A DNA stretch of 64,000 bases from Sphingomicrobium sediminis. Lineage in GTDB: Bacteria > Pseudomonadota > Alphaproteobacteria > Sphingomonadales > Sphingomonadaceae. The DNA lies in assembly GCF_023805295.1 (NCBI RefSeq), contig NZ_JAMSHT010000001.1:2257310-2321309 (forward strand), read 5' to 3'. Each line of letters starts with the position of its first letter. The stretch's first letter is position 1. Shown here one piece after another: positions 19,122 to 27,569 of the stretch. A program made the position numbers and the translations under genes. The notes under the pieces are model-generated. The model saw only the letters and a list, made by a program, of their open reading frames with translations, had not been told where the DNA came from and ran no database searches.

Positions 19122-19376
19122 CTAGCGAACCTTGCCGCGGCGGACGAGGTTGACAATCGCCAGGAGGACGATCGCACCAAGCAGCGACCACAGGATGCTC
19201 GGCAGCGAGATGCCCGAGGTGATTGAGCCGCCCGGCACCAGGAAGCCGGCGAGCAGCGCGCCGACAATGCCGACGACGATATTGAGCAGGATGCCCTGCT
19301 GTGCGTCGGTGCGCATGACGATGCTGGCAAGCCAGCCCAGAATGCCGCCGACGACGATCAGAATGATGATACCCAT
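19122..19376 (-). CDS. GlsB/YeaQ/YmgE-family membrane protein, second copy
   Basis: An 84-residue protein of three membrane helices: MGIIILIVVGGILGWLASIV, then MRTDAQQGILLNIVVGIVGALLAGFLV and a third helix before a basic end. The MRTDAQQGILLNI phrase is typical of the YeaQ/YmgE subgroup that differs from the GlsB-like paralogue at 17948. The ATG at 19376 is nine bases after GGGAG; an in-frame TTG lies two codons earlier. No neighbours on the same strand are close, so it is probably transcribed alone. Confidence 0.85.
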   Translation of the reverse strand: MGIIILIVVGGILGWLASIVMRTDAQQGILLNIVVGIVGALLAGFLVPGGSITSGISLPSILWSLLGAIVLLAIVNLVRRGKVR

Positions 19377-19474
19377 ATTCAACTACTCCCTCTGTTAGCC
19401 CGCAAATCCCCATGCGCGGGTGTCTGGGGGAATCAAAGAGCGATCACCGACCTTTGTTCCGCCACCGTAAGCGA

Positions 19475-19513
19475 AATAAAAAACGGCCCCGCCAGGGAGG
19501 GACGGGGCCGTTT
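19475..19513 (-). terminator. Intrinsic terminator of the DUF1153/SciP-like gene
   Basis: AAACGGCCCCG and CGGGGCCGTTT form a perfect 11-base-pair stem with an 11-base loop. On the minus strand the stem is followed by TTTTTTATTTC-like sequence, giving a classical terminator 60 bases past the gene's stop. Confidence 0.85.
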
Positions 19514-19574
19514 CAGGGAAGTTGAATAGTCTTGGGATTGGGTATTCGGGTACGCGTACTTCTACTGGCGATCC

Positions 19575-19874
19575 TTAGTAGCGCGCCTGGCGCTCATACT
19601 GATCGCGATACTGTTTGAGCCGCGTGACGCGCAGCCCGGGCATGCCCGAGCGGTCGACCGCACGCTGCCAGCTGGTGAACTCTTCCAGGCTCAGGTCATA
19701 GCGTTCGCACGCTTCGTCGACTGTCAGCAGGCCACCGTTAACCGCGGCCACCACCTCGGCCTTGCGACGGACAACCCAGCGCGTCGTGCCCTTGGGGGGG
19801 AGCGACTCCAGTGTCAGCGGTTCGCCGAGCGGGCCAATCACCTGAGCGGGCTTGATCTTCTGGTTCTCGAGCAT
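19575..19874 (-). CDS. sciP: SciP-like DUF1153 cell-cycle regulator
   Basis: A 99-residue protein of the DUF1153 family. It begins with a flexible MLENQKIKPAQVIGPLGEPL and contains LPPKGTTRWVVRRKAEVVAAV followed by a helix-turn-helix, LLTVDEACERYDLSLEEFTSW. In Caulobacter the family member SciP binds CtrA and DNA and represses CtrA-activated genes in G1. The same role is inferred here. The ATG at 19874 follows an AGGA ribosome site; a TTG four codons upstream is also possible. The promoter region holds several TTAA boxes, as expected for a CtrA-regulated gene. Confidence 0.85.
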   Translation of the reverse strand: MLENQKIKPAQVIGPLGEPLTLESLPPKGTTRWVVRRKAEVVAAVNGGLLTVDEACERYDLSLEEFTSWQRAVDRSGMPGLRVTRLKQYRDQYERQARY

Positions 19875-19917
19875 TGAATTCCTCAACTGATAATCATGTT
19901 CGTTACGGGACCAGTGT

Positions 19918-19991
19918 TTAATCGTCGGCCTTGAAGAAAAGACCTACGAGGTGGGTTAACGCGGTCCTTAACTTTGCTTATCGGGCGTTAA
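19918..19991. promoter_or_regulatory. TTAA-box cluster upstream of the SciP-like gene
   Basis: Four TTAA tetramers lie at 19918, 19956, 19968 and 19988; three are in the form TTAAC. CtrA binds TTAA-N7-TTAA; the closest pair here (19956 and 19968) has an eight-base spacer, so it is off consensus by one. Half-site binding remains possible. Confidence 0.35.
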
Positions 19992-20168
19992 CCCTGATGA
20001 ACGGGCAAAGGCGCCGCCGGTGGGCGCGGCATCCTCTTCCCCTGCAAGGAAGCGGATAAGAGCGTCGCTGTTGCGACGATTCTTCGCTTCCACCAAGTCA
20101 CGCAAATGCGCGGCTTCTTCCCTTGAAATCGGGCTTGCGCCCCCAAAATCGCGTTCGTGTCTGGCCAA
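19968..20168 (-). CDS. Possible small helical protein, TTG start
   Basis: A 66-residue reading frame antisense to nothing until it meets the mnmA leader. It starts at a TTG (20168) with AGGGGA six bases upstream. The protein looks natural rather than a shadow: SPISREEAAHLRDLVEAKNR followed by a helix ending IRFLAGEE, with an alternating charged pattern of an amphipathic helix. It shares strand and spacing with the SciP-like gene 93 bases downstream. I do not recognise a family. The alternative 71-residue frame over the same bases (20203 to 19988) has a less protein-like composition. Confidence 0.4.
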   Translation of the reverse strand: MARHERDFGGASPISREEAAHLRDLVEAKNRRNSDALIRFLAGEEDAAPTGGAFARSSGLTPDKQS

Positions 20169-20247
20169 ACGCCATCCCCTTTTTTGACCTCTTCGAACCT
20201 CATCCTCTATGCGAACAGGGTGAATTTCCGGTAAAGATGACAGCAAG

Positions 20248-21354
20248 ATGATCCCCGATTTCGACCTTTCCGGCGACATTTCGTCGCAGCGCATCGTCGT
20301 CGCCATGTCCGGCGGCGTGGATTCGAGCGTGGTTGCCTGCCTCGCTGCCAAGACTGGTGCGCAGGTGATCGGCGTGACCTTGCAGCTCTACGATCATGGC
20401 GAAGCCGTGGCGCGTTCGGGCAGCTGCTGCGCAGGGCAGGACATCTATGATGCCAAGATGGTGTGCGACCGGTTGGGTATTCCGCACTACGTGCTCGATT
20501 ACGAATCGCGTTTTCGCGAAGGCGTGATCGACAAGTTTGCCGACGAATATGCGATGGGCCGCACGCCCATCCCCTGCAGCCAGTGCAACCAAGGCGTGAA
20601 GTTCGTCGACCTGCTCGCCTTCTCGAAAGAGCTGGGCGCCGACTGCCTCGCGACAGGCCATTATGTGCGCCGCGTCATCGGTGAGGACGGCAAGGCGCAG
20701 CTTTGGAAAGGCCGCGATCCGCGCCGCGACCAGAGCTACTTCCTTTATGGCACCACGCAGGAGCAGCTGGACTTCCTGCGTTTTCCGCTGGGCGACCTGC
20801 CCAAGGACGAGGTGCGCAAGCTGGCCGAGGAAGCGGGTCTGGAAGTCGCCAACAAGCCCGACAGTCAGGATATCTGTTTCGTGCCCGACGGCGACTATGC
20901 CTCGCTGGTCAAGAAGCTGCGCCCGGAAACGGCTGCGCCGGGCAAGATCGTGACGCTCGACGGCACCGTGCTCGGCGATCATCCGGGCGTCGTCCATTAT
21001 ACGATCGGCCAGCGCCGTGGGCTGGAGATCGGTGGACAGGCCGAACCGCTTTATGTCGTGAAGATCGACCCCGAGGCGCGCGAGGTCGTGGTCGGGCCCA
21101 AGCGTGCGCTCGCCATCGCGTCCTGCACGGTGGAAGGCCTCAACTGGCTCGCCGAGGACCAGCGGCAGGTCGAGACCAAGGTGCGCAGCCTCGCGCCGCC
21201 CGTTCCCGCCACGCTCACCGATGTTGGCGTGCGCTTCGATGCGCCCCAGTTCGGCGTCGCACCGGGCCAGTCGGCAGTCTATTATGAAGGTGACCGTTTG
21301 CTGGGCGGTGGCACGATCGTCGCCACGCAGGCTGCCGAACTCGAAGACGCCTAA
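20248..21354 (+). CDS. mnmA: tRNA-specific 2-thiouridylase MnmA
   Basis: Inserts sulfur at position 2 of wobble uridine 34 in Lys, Glu and Gln tRNAs. The 368-residue protein has the PP-loop [15 protein letters not shown] (about residues 21-35), the two catalytic cysteines in [10 protein letters not shown] and in [10 protein letters not shown], and the signature [13 protein letters not shown] in the C-terminal half. The start codon ATG at 20248 gives a short N-terminal extension before the PP-loop, as in other alphaproteobacteria. It ends four bases into the convergent PhzF-like gene. Confidence 0.95.
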   Translation: MIPDFDLSGDISSQRIVVAMSGGVDSSVVACLAAKTGAQVIGVTLQLYDHGEAVARSGSCCAGQDIYDAKMVCDRLGIPHYVLDYESRFREGVIDKFADEYAMGRTPIPCSQCNQGVKFVDLLAFSKELGADCLATGHYVRRVIGEDGKAQLWKGRDPRRDQSYFLYGTTQEQLDFLRFPLGDLPKDEVRKLAEEAGLEVANKPDSQDICFVPDGDYASLVKKLRPETAAPGKIVTLDGTVLGDHPGVVHYTIGQRRGLEIGGQAEPLYVVKIDPEAREVVVGPKRALAIASCTVEGLNWLAEDQRQVETKVRSLAPPVPATLTDVGVRFDAPQFGVAPGQSAVYYEGDRLLGGGTIVATQAAELEDA

Positions 21355-22151
21355 AAGAAGAACTCGCCCTCGATCACGGTCATGGCGCGGCCCATCAGGT
21401 GGAGCCGGTCGCCCTCGACCATGCAGGTTAGGCGGCCGCCGCGACGGCTGGCCTGGAAGGCATTGAGCCGCGTCTTGCCGGTCTGTTCGGTCCAGTAGGC
21501 GGCGAGGCCGGCATGCGCGGAGCCCGTCACCGGATCCTCGTCGATCCCGTAAGCGCCGGCGAACACGCGGCTGACGAAATCCACGTTCGGCATGGACGAA
21601 GGCGCGGTGATCATCACTAGCGCCTCGATATGGCGGAGTGCTGCAAAGTCGGGCTTGAGGCCGCGCACCGTGGTTTCGTCCTCCAGCGGGACGATCAGCA
21701 GGGGTTCGGGGCCCTGATAAAGATGCAGCTCTGCATCGACACCGAGGGCAGCGAGCGTGGCCGTGCCGAGGTCGGTCTGCTCGTGCTTCGCGAGCGGCAT
21801 GTCGATGACGAGATGCTCGCCATTGCGGCGCACGGTCAGGATCCCGGCATGATTGGTCTTGAAGCGCACCGCCTCGCGTTCGCCGATCAGGACGTGCGCG
21901 GCGGCAAGGGTGGCGTGGCCGCAGAGCGCGACTTCGGTCGTCGGCGTGAACCAGCGGAGATGATAGTCGGCATCATCGTCGTGCCACGGCACGGTGAAGG
22001 CGGTTTCGGAGAGGTTATTCTCTTCGGCAATCTTGCGCAGATGTTCGTCGCGTAGCCATTCCTTGAGCGGCATGACGGCGGCCGGATTGCCGGTCAGTCG
22101 GCTGGTGCGGTCGGTAAAGGCGTCGACCTGCGTGAAAGGAATGCGCTTCAT
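21351..22151 (-). CDS. PhzF-family isomerase-like protein
   Basis: A 266-residue protein of the PhzF/YddE fold (two diaminopimelate-epimerase-like halves). The start [20 protein letters not shown] and PAAVMPL are typical; the catalytic Glu is in NNLSETAFT, and the second-half phrase is [15 protein letters not shown]. Members isomerise small carboxylic acids, but no phenazine genes are nearby, so the natural substrate is unknown. It overlaps the CDF transporter gene's stop by four bases, suggesting one operon running pdxH, CDF, PhzF. Confidence 0.88.
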   Translation of the reverse strand: MKRIPFTQVDAFTDRTSRLTGNPAAVMPLKEWLRDEHLRKIAEENNLSETAFTVPWHDDDADYHLRWFTPTTEVALCGHATLAAAHVLIGEREAVRFKTNHAGILTVRRNGEHLVIDMPLAKHEQTDLGTATLAALGVDAELHLYQGPEPLLIVPLEDETTVRGLKPDFAALRHIEALVMITAPSSMPNVDFVSRVFAGAYGIDEDPVTGSAHAGLAAYWTEQTGKTRLNAFQASRRGGRLTCMVEGDRLHLMGRAMTVIEGEFFF

Positions 22152-23083
22152 TCGGGTGTCATGTCCTGCCCTGGCTCCTTCAGTCCCTTGGGATCGGGAT
22201 GGATGAGGATGTCGACCGCCGGGAATTCCTTGTGAATCGTCGCCTCGATCTCGTCCATCACGACATGCGCCTGCGAGATGGTCATGTCGGGGTCGAGCCA
22301 GATATGGAATTGCGCGAAATCGTGCCCACCCGAGGTGCGCGTGCGCAGTTCGTGGATGCCGTGCAATTCGGGATGGGCATTGATCATGTCGACGAAGCGC
22401 TGGCGTTTATCCTCGTCCCATTCGCGATCCATCAGCTGGTTGAGCGCATGTCCCGCGCCGCGCCACGCGCCCCAGAGTAGCCAGGCTGCGATGGCCAGGC
22501 CGAGGATCGGGTCGGCAAGCGCGAAATTGCCCAATTGGTCGAGCGCCAGCGCGGCGATGACGGCGAGATTGAGCAGCAAGTCGGACTGGTAATGGACATG
22601 ATCGGTTTGGATTGCGACCGACCCGGTCTTGCGGATGACGAAGCGCTGGTAGGCGAGCAGGCCTAATGTCACGACGATGGCAACAGCGCTGACGCCGACG
22701 CCAAGTTCGAGCTCCTGCGTCCGTGTGCCAGATCCGAACCGTTCGATTCCGCGCCATGCAATGCCGATGGCGCTGACCGAAATGAGGATGACCTGGAAGA
22801 GCGCGGCGATGGCTTCCGCCTTGCCATGGCCGAAGCGATGTTCTTCGTCGGCGGGCATGGCGGCGTACCGCACGCCGAAGAAAGTCACGAGACTGGCGAT
22901 GAGGTCTAGCGCGGTATCGGCGAGACTGCCGAGCATCGCGACACTGTCTGTGCTCCACGTTGCCCATAGCTTTAGCCCGACCAGGAAGAGCGCGACGCTG
23001 ACCGAGAAAAGCGCGGCGCGCTTGGTCAGGGTCGACCGCTCGCTATGGTGGTCATGGCCGTGGTGATGATGCACGCCGCTCAT
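22148..23083 (-). CDS. Cation diffusion facilitator (zinc/iron efflux) transporter
   Basis: Inner-membrane proton antiporter of 311 residues for divalent metal export, close to FieF. The N-terminus carries a histidine-rich metal-binding stretch (HHHHGHDHHSE), six membrane helices follow, and the metal-site motif in TM2 is DTALDL. HRFGHGKAEAIAALFQ is the family signature between TM2 and TM3, and a second His/Asp site lies in TM5 (QTDHVHYQSDLLLN). The C-terminal ferredoxin-like domain holds HFIHEL-type histidines (HGIHELRTRTSGGHDFAQFH). The start overlaps the pdxH stop as ATGA. Confidence 0.93.
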   Translation of the reverse strand: MSGVHHHHGHDHHSERSTLTKRAALFSVSVALFLVGLKLWATWSTDSVAMLGSLADTALDLIASLVTFFGVRYAAMPADEEHRFGHGKAEAIAALFQVILISVSAIGIAWRGIERFGSGTRTQELELGVGVSAVAIVVTLGLLAYQRFVIRKTGSVAIQTDHVHYQSDLLLNLAVIAALALDQLGNFALADPILGLAIAAWLLWGAWRGAGHALNQLMDREWDEDKRQRFVDMINAHPELHGIHELRTRTSGGHDFAQFHIWLDPDMTISQAHVVMDEIEATIHKEFPAVDILIHPDPKGLKEPGQDMTPE

Positions 23084-23646
23084 GGGTAGAGCAGGCTCTC
23101 GGTCCAGCTCCCGTCTTCCTGTTTGACGAACAGGCGGCGGTGGTGGGTCCGGCTTTCATTGCCTTCCCACAATTCGATCCGTTCGGGGATGACACGCAGG
23201 CCCGACCAGTGGGCCGGACGGCTCAACACATCAAGCTTGTCGAGTTCTTCGATCCGCGCTTCGAAGAGGTCTTCGCTCGGAAGTTCGCGGCTTTGTTGCG
23301 AAGCGCTAGCGGCAAGCTGCTTGTCGCGGCCACGGCTTGCAAAATAGGCGTCCGCGGTGGCGTCGTCGACCTGCTCCACCGGTCCCTCGATGCGCACCTG
23401 TTTGTAGGTGGATTTCCAGTGGATCGCTATCGCCGCGCGTGGATTGGTGGCCAGTTCCAAGCCCTTGCGGCTTTCAAGGTTGGTATAGAAGACGAAGCCG
23501 CCCGGGCCGTGATCCTTGAACAGGACATATCGGGCTGACGGCGCCCCGTCGGATGTGGCGGTGGCGACGACCATGGCGTTGGCATCGCGCGGTTCGGAGG
23601 CCTTGGCCTCTTCGTACCATTCTTCGAAGATGCGGAACGGATCCAT
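23080..23646 (-). CDS. pdxH: Pyridoxamine 5'-phosphate oxidase
   Basis: FMN-dependent oxidase making pyridoxal 5'-phosphate, the cofactor used by SPT, SerC and others in this window. The protein is 188 residues, slightly shorter than E. coli PdxH. It shows the FMN-binding RYVLFKDHGPGGFVFYTN and RKGLELATNPRAA, then HWKSTYKQVRIEGPVEQV, and the C-terminal RLFVKQEDGSWTESLLYP, where the end LxP is conserved. The first residues MDPFRIFEEWYEEAKASE match the family. It overlaps the CDF gene by four bases. Confidence 0.94.
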   Translation of the reverse strand: MDPFRIFEEWYEEAKASEPRDANAMVVATATSDGAPSARYVLFKDHGPGGFVFYTNLESRKGLELATNPRAAIAIHWKSTYKQVRIEGPVEQVDDATADAYFASRGRDKQLAASASQQSRELPSEDLFEARIEELDKLDVLSRPAHWSGLRVIPERIELWEGNESRTHHRRLFVKQEDGSWTESLLYP

Positions 23647-23721
23647 GGCGTTGGCGTAGGAGGGGAAAGGGGTTAGCGCAAGGCTGGCTTTTTGCGAAAA
23701 GATGCGCTTTAGGACTGTCTT

Positions 23722-24660
23722 ATGGACCTATATCAGCAACTGGGCGTCAAGCGGGACGCGACCGAGGCCGAGATCAAGAAGGCCTATCGCAGCCTCGCCA
23801 AACAGCTTCATCCCGACCGCAACAAGGACAATCCCAAGGCCGCCGAGCGCTTCGGCAAGGTCACGCAGGCCTATGACATCCTCGCGGACAAGGACAAACG
23901 CGCGCAATATGATCGCGGCGAAATCGACGAGGAAGGCAATCCCAAATCACCTTTTGGCGGCTTTGGCGGCGGTGGCTTCGGTGGCGGCGCGCGCGGGCAG
24001 GGCTATCCGGGAGGAGGGGCTGGCCAGCAAGGCTTCGAGGAAAGCGACCTTTCCGACCTGTTCGAAGGGATTTTCGGTGGCGGTGGTGGTCGCCAGCGCG
24101 GTGGCTTTGGCGGCTTTGGACGGCGTAGCGCTCCGCCGCAAAAGGGCCAGGACGCCATTTATCGCCTGACCGTGCCGTTCGTGGACGCAGCGCGGCAGGA
24201 GCCGCAGCGGGTCAAATTGTCCGGCGGCAAGACGCTCGACATGAAGCTTCCCGCCGGAGTCGAAGACGGCACCAAGATCCGCCTCGCCGGGCAGGGCGAA
24301 GAAGGCGCCGGTGGCAAGGGCGATGCCATCGTCACCATCGCGATTGCCGGGCACAAATATTTCAAGCGCGACGGCAACGATATCCGTATCGACCTGCCGA
24401 TCACGCTCAAGGAAGCCGTCCAGGGCGCCAAGGTGAAGGTGCCGACGGTCGATGGCGCGGTCACCATGACCATTCCCAAGGGCACCAGCGGCGGCACGGT
24501 GATGCGCCTCAAGGGCAAGGGCTTTTCCAAGAAAACCGGTGGTCGCGGCGACCAGCTCGTGACGCTGGAAATCGAAATTCCGAAGGGTGACTCGGCGCTG
24601 GAAACCTTTGTGAAGGATTGGGAGCATCCCGGTGATCCTCGCGCGGGGATGGGGAGCTAG
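23722..24660 (+). CDS. DnaJ/CbpA-type J-domain co-chaperone
   Basis: A 312-residue co-chaperone for DnaK. Residues about 1-70 form the J domain with the HPD tripeptide in LAKQLHPDRNKDNPKAAERF. A long Gly/Phe-rich linker follows (residues about 75-140: FGGFGGGGFGGGARGQGYP and more). There is no zinc-finger domain, which makes it a CbpA/DnaJ type II protein. The C-terminal substrate-binding domains begin YRLTVPFVDAARQEPQRV and include PTVDGAVTMTIPKGTSGG. It starts about 75 bases from the divergent pdxH start and is followed by the YihY gene without a gap. Confidence 0.92.
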   Translation: MDLYQQLGVKRDATEAEIKKAYRSLAKQLHPDRNKDNPKAAERFGKVTQAYDILADKDKRAQYDRGEIDEEGNPKSPFGGFGGGGFGGGARGQGYPGGGAGQQGFEESDLSDLFEGIFGGGGGRQRGGFGGFGRRSAPPQKGQDAIYRLTVPFVDAARQEPQRVKLSGGKTLDMKLPAGVEDGTKIRLAGQGEEGAGGKGDAIVTIAIAGHKYFKRDGNDIRIDLPITLKEAVQGAKVKVPTVDGAVTMTIPKGTSGGTVMRLKGKGFSKKTGGRGDQLVTLEIEIPKGDSALETFVKDWEHPGDPRAGMGS

Positions 24661-24663
24661 CCT

Positions 24664-25686
24664 CTGACCCATCGATCGCCAGAGAGCCCCGAGGCGCGGC
24701 GCAAGAGGCTGGCCAGCCTCCGCGCCAAGTTCGGTAGCGAGGCGATTTCGAAGCTCAAGCGCAGCGAGCGACCCTGGGAGGTCGTCAAGCGCGTCGCTGT
24801 CGGCGTCTATTCCGACGGCTTTATCCATGCCGGCAACCTTGCCTACATCTCGATGCTGGCGCTGTTCCCGTTCATCATCTTGGCCAGCGCGGTCGCCAAA
24901 TTGCTGGGCACCGGCGATGCCACCGACGAGGCGATCCTGGGATTGTTGTCGCAATTGCCGCCCAATGTTGCCGAGGCGCTGGCAGAACCCTTGTTCGAGG
25001 CGACGAGCGGCAGGTCGGGCCCGCTACTCTGGTTCGGCGCCATTGTCGGCATGTGGACGGCAGGCAGCTATATCGAGACGATCCGCGACGTGCTGCGGCG
25101 CGCCTACGGGGTGCGCATGGTGGCGCCTTTCTGGGAATATCGGCTGGCCTCGATCGGATTGATCCTGGGGTCGGTCTTCCTGCTGATGGTCGCCTTTGCT
25201 TCCAGCCTCACGCTGTCGAGCCTGCAGGCACTCATCGCCGAATATACGGTGCTCGAGCGCGACGGGACGGGGCTCATCACGCTCCTGCAGATCGTGCCGG
25301 CCGTCACGCTCTACGGCACGATCTACACGCTGATCTGGGCGCTGACGCCGCTGCGCTACCGTCGCAGCCAGTGCCGTATCTGGCCGGGGGCGCTGGCGAT
25401 CACCCTATGGTGGCTGGTGACGGTCGCGCTGTTGCCGCAGGCGGTGCAATTGTTCGGCGGTTATGGGCGCACCTATGGCAGCCTTGCCGGGGCGATGGTC
25501 GCGCTGATCTTCTTCTATATCGTCGGATTCGGCGTCGTTGTCGGTGCGGAATTGAACGCGGCTCTAGCGGATTCGGGTGACAAGGCGCTAAAGGGCGAAA
25601 AATATGAGGGGCCGCACGCGTCCGAGCTCGAGATCGAGGATCCGGGCGAGGATGAAGAGCCCGACACTGAAGAGGGAAAAGCATGA
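24664..25686 (+). CDS. YihY/BrkB-family membrane protein, probable CTG start
   Basis: A six-helix inner-membrane protein of the YihY/virulence factor BrkB family, about 340 residues. The family region begins well before the first in-frame ATG (24853): upstream codons read VGVYSDGFIHAGNLAYISML, the conserved GxxxAGxLAY segment. Between the dnaJ-like stop (24660) and 24853 this frame has no stop and no ATG, GTG or TTG. A CTG at 24664 is preceded at seven bases by GGGGAG. Translation from there gives the expected basic N-terminus (TH, RS, RRKRLASLRAKFG). A very acidic tail follows the last helix. It overlaps fabI by four bases. Confidence 0.82.
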   Translation: MTHRSPESPEARRKRLASLRAKFGSEAISKLKRSERPWEVVKRVAVGVYSDGFIHAGNLAYISMLALFPFIILASAVAKLLGTGDATDEAILGLLSQLPPNVAEALAEPLFEATSGRSGPLLWFGAIVGMWTAGSYIETIRDVLRRAYGVRMVAPFWEYRLASIGLILGSVFLLMVAFASSLTLSSLQALIAEYTVLERDGTGLITLLQIVPAVTLYGTIYTLIWALTPLRYRRSQCRIWPGALAITLWWLVTVALLPQAVQLFGGYGRTYGSLAGAMVALIFFYIVGFGVVVGAELNAALADSGDKALKGEKYEGPHASELEIEDPGEDEEPDTEEGKA

Positions 25687-26486
25687 CCGACCTGATGAAG
25701 GGCAAACGCGGGCTCATCATGGGGCTCGCCAACAACAAGTCGCTGGCCTGGGGCATCTCGAAGAAGCTGGCGGAGCAGGGCGCCGAACTGGCCTTCACCT
25801 ACCTTGGCGATGCGCTGAAGAAGCGCGTCGAGCCGCTGGCAGCCGAGCTTGGCAGTGACATCGTCATCAATTGCGATGTGTCCGACATGGACGCGCTCGA
25901 TACGGCGTTCGACGAACTGAAGTCTCATTGGGACAGCCTCGACTTCGTGGTCCATGCGATCGGTTTCTCCGACAAGAACGAGCTGCGCGGCAAATATGTC
26001 GACACCAGCCTCGACAACTTCCTCATGACCATGAACATATCGGCCTACAGCCTGGTCGCGGTCGCCAAGCGGGCGCGCGAGATGATGAACGAGAACGGGT
26101 CGATCCTGACGCTGACCTATTATGGCGCCGAGAAAGTCATCCCGCATTATAACGTCATGGGTGTCGCCAAGGCCGCGCTGGAGACCAGCGTGCAATATCT
26201 CGCCGCCGACCTCGGCCCCGAAGGCATCCGTGTCAACGCGATCAGTGCGGGCCCGATCAAGACGCTGGCCGCCAGCGGCATCGGCGATTTCCGCTACATC
26301 ATGCGCTGGAACGAGGTGAATGCGCCGCTGCGCCGCAACGTGACGATCGAAGATGTCGGCGGTGCGGGCCTCTATTTCCTCAGCGACCTGTCGAGCGGCG
26401 TGACCGGCGAAGTTCACCATGTCGATGCCGGCTATCATGTCGTCGGCATGAAGGCCGAGGACGCACCGGATCTCACTATCGACTGA
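25683..26486 (+). CDS. fabI: Enoyl-[acyl-carrier-protein] reductase (NADH)
   Basis: Last step of fatty-acid elongation; cytoplasmic short-chain dehydrogenase, 267 residues. The variant nucleotide-binding motif is GLANNKSLAWGI and CDVSDMD lines the cofactor site. The FabI-type catalytic pair is Tyr and Lys in HYNVMGVAKAALE (Tyr-x6-Lys), with LTLTYYGAEKVIPHYN just before. GPIKTLAASGIGDF is the substrate-binding loop. It begins inside the stop of the YihY gene and its own stop overlaps the start of the YkvA-like gene, so all three are one operon. Confidence 0.95.
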   Translation: MTDLMKGKRGLIMGLANNKSLAWGISKKLAEQGAELAFTYLGDALKKRVEPLAAELGSDIVINCDVSDMDALDTAFDELKSHWDSLDFVVHAIGFSDKNELRGKYVDTSLDNFLMTMNISAYSLVAVAKRAREMMNENGSILTLTYYGAEKVIPHYNVMGVAKAALETSVQYLAADLGPEGIRVNAISAGPIKTLAASGIGDFRYIMRWNEVNAPLRRNVTIEDVGGAGLYFLSDLSSGVTGEVHHVDAGYHVVGMKAEDAPDLTID

Positions 26487-26839
26487 TGAAACATTGGGCC
26501 AAGGCGCTCCGGCGCGAGGCGCTGACTTTATGGGTGGCGGCGCGGCATCCCGAGGTGCCGGCGCTGCCCAAGCTCATCGCGCTGCTCGTGGCAGCCTATG
26601 CCTTCAGTCCGATCGACCTCATTCCGGACGTCATTCCGGTATTGGGGCTGGTCGATGACGTGCTCATCGTGCCGGCGGGGGTCTGGTTGGCGCTGAAACT
26701 GGTGCCGAGGGGCCTGCGCGCCGAATTGCGGGCGCGGGGTGCAAGCATGGCCGAGCGACCGGTCAGCAGGCTCGGCCTAATCATCATCATCCTGTTGTGG
26801 TTGCTCATCGGATTCGCGGCCTGGCAGGCGTTCAGCTAG
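26486..26839 (+). CDS. YkvA-like DUF1232 membrane protein
   Basis: A 117-residue protein with the DUF1232 signature LVAAYAFSPIDLIPDVIPVL followed by GLVDDVLIVPAGVWLALKLVP. A basic spacer and a C-terminal membrane helix ([21 protein letters not shown]) close it. It overlaps the fabI stop by one base. The family has no established function. The 3' end overlaps the convergent methyltransferase-like gene by eight bases. Confidence 0.87.
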   Translation: MKHWAKALRREALTLWVAARHPEVPALPKLIALLVAAYAFSPIDLIPDVIPVLGLVDDVLIVPAGVWLALKLVPRGLRAELRARGASMAERPVSRLGLIIIILLWLLIGFAAWQAFS

Positions 26840-27569
26840 CCTTCGTCCCGATCAGCGTGCCCTTCTCGCCGCCGGTCCACAGGCGGAAGTCGATGTCGCG
26901 ATGTTCCTTGCGCCAGCGTTTGGCGACAAGCCGCTCGCCTGGGCGGCTGGCATCGTCGAGCAGCACGATCGCGCCCGGAGAGAGGTGCTTGAACAGCCGC
27001 GCCGCACCGCCGCGCGTCATCGGATGCAGCGTCCAGGGCGGGCCGTCGATGATCATGAGATCGATGCCGTCTTCGAGCGGGCCGGTATCGTAGAACAGGC
27101 CGGGCCAGTCATCGTCGATCGGCTGCAGCGCGGCATGGCGAATGTCTGCCTCGAGATCGTGATCGGCCAGCCATGCGGTCGTCGAGGCCACGAAGTCGGC
27201 ATGCTGGTCGAAGCTTGTATGCGCCGGGCAGCCCGCTTGCTTGAGGGCCGCGGAAATGACCAGCGACGAGGCGCCGCATCCGAATTCGACCACGCGCCCG
27301 GGGCGCTTGGCCGCGATAATGTCGCAGATGAGATGCAGGAAACCCGTATCGGCTTTCCACGATCCCAGATTGGGCAAGGCGTCGGCCGGCAGGTCGAGCC
27401 GCTCGGTGAGGCGCTGCTTTTCCTCTTTCGAACCGCCGCGCAGGCTTTTCAGCAGGAACGGCGCCGTGATCGGGGCGAAAGCGAGAAAGGCCAGCTTGTC
27501 CTTCCATCCGACATGCGCGTCGGCGGCATGGTCCTTGGGCAGGAAGCCGGTGGTCTCGCGACTGGTCAC
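26832..27569 (-). CDS. Class I SAM-dependent methyltransferase-like protein
   Basis: A 245-residue soluble protein with a Rossmann-type SAM site: motif I is [18 protein letters not shown] (about residues 92-109), the acidic end of strand 2 is SFDQHADFV, and [11 protein letters not shown] is the motif IV region. N- and C-terminal parts resemble methyltransferases that act on small molecules or sugars in sphingomonads, but no specific family is evident. It overlaps the purA stop by four bases on the same strand, so they may be co-transcribed. Confidence 0.7.
   Translation of the reverse strand: MTSRETTGFLPKDHAADAHVGWKDKLAFLAFAPITAPFLLKSLRGGSKEEKQRLTERLDLPADALPNLGSWKADTGFLHLICDIIAAKRPGRVVEFGCGASSLVISAALKQAGCPAHTSFDQHADFVASTTAWLADHDLEADIRHAALQPIDDDWPGLFYDTGPLEDGIDLMIIDGPPWTLHPMTRGGAARLFKHLSPGAIVLLDDASRPGERLVAKRWRKEHRDIDFRLWTGGEKGTLIGTKAS

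Noticed and set aside
21351..22151. PhzF-like gene as evidence of phenazine synthesis
   Set aside because: No phzA-G partners are nearby, and PhzF-fold proteins of unknown role are widespread in non-phenazine bacteria.
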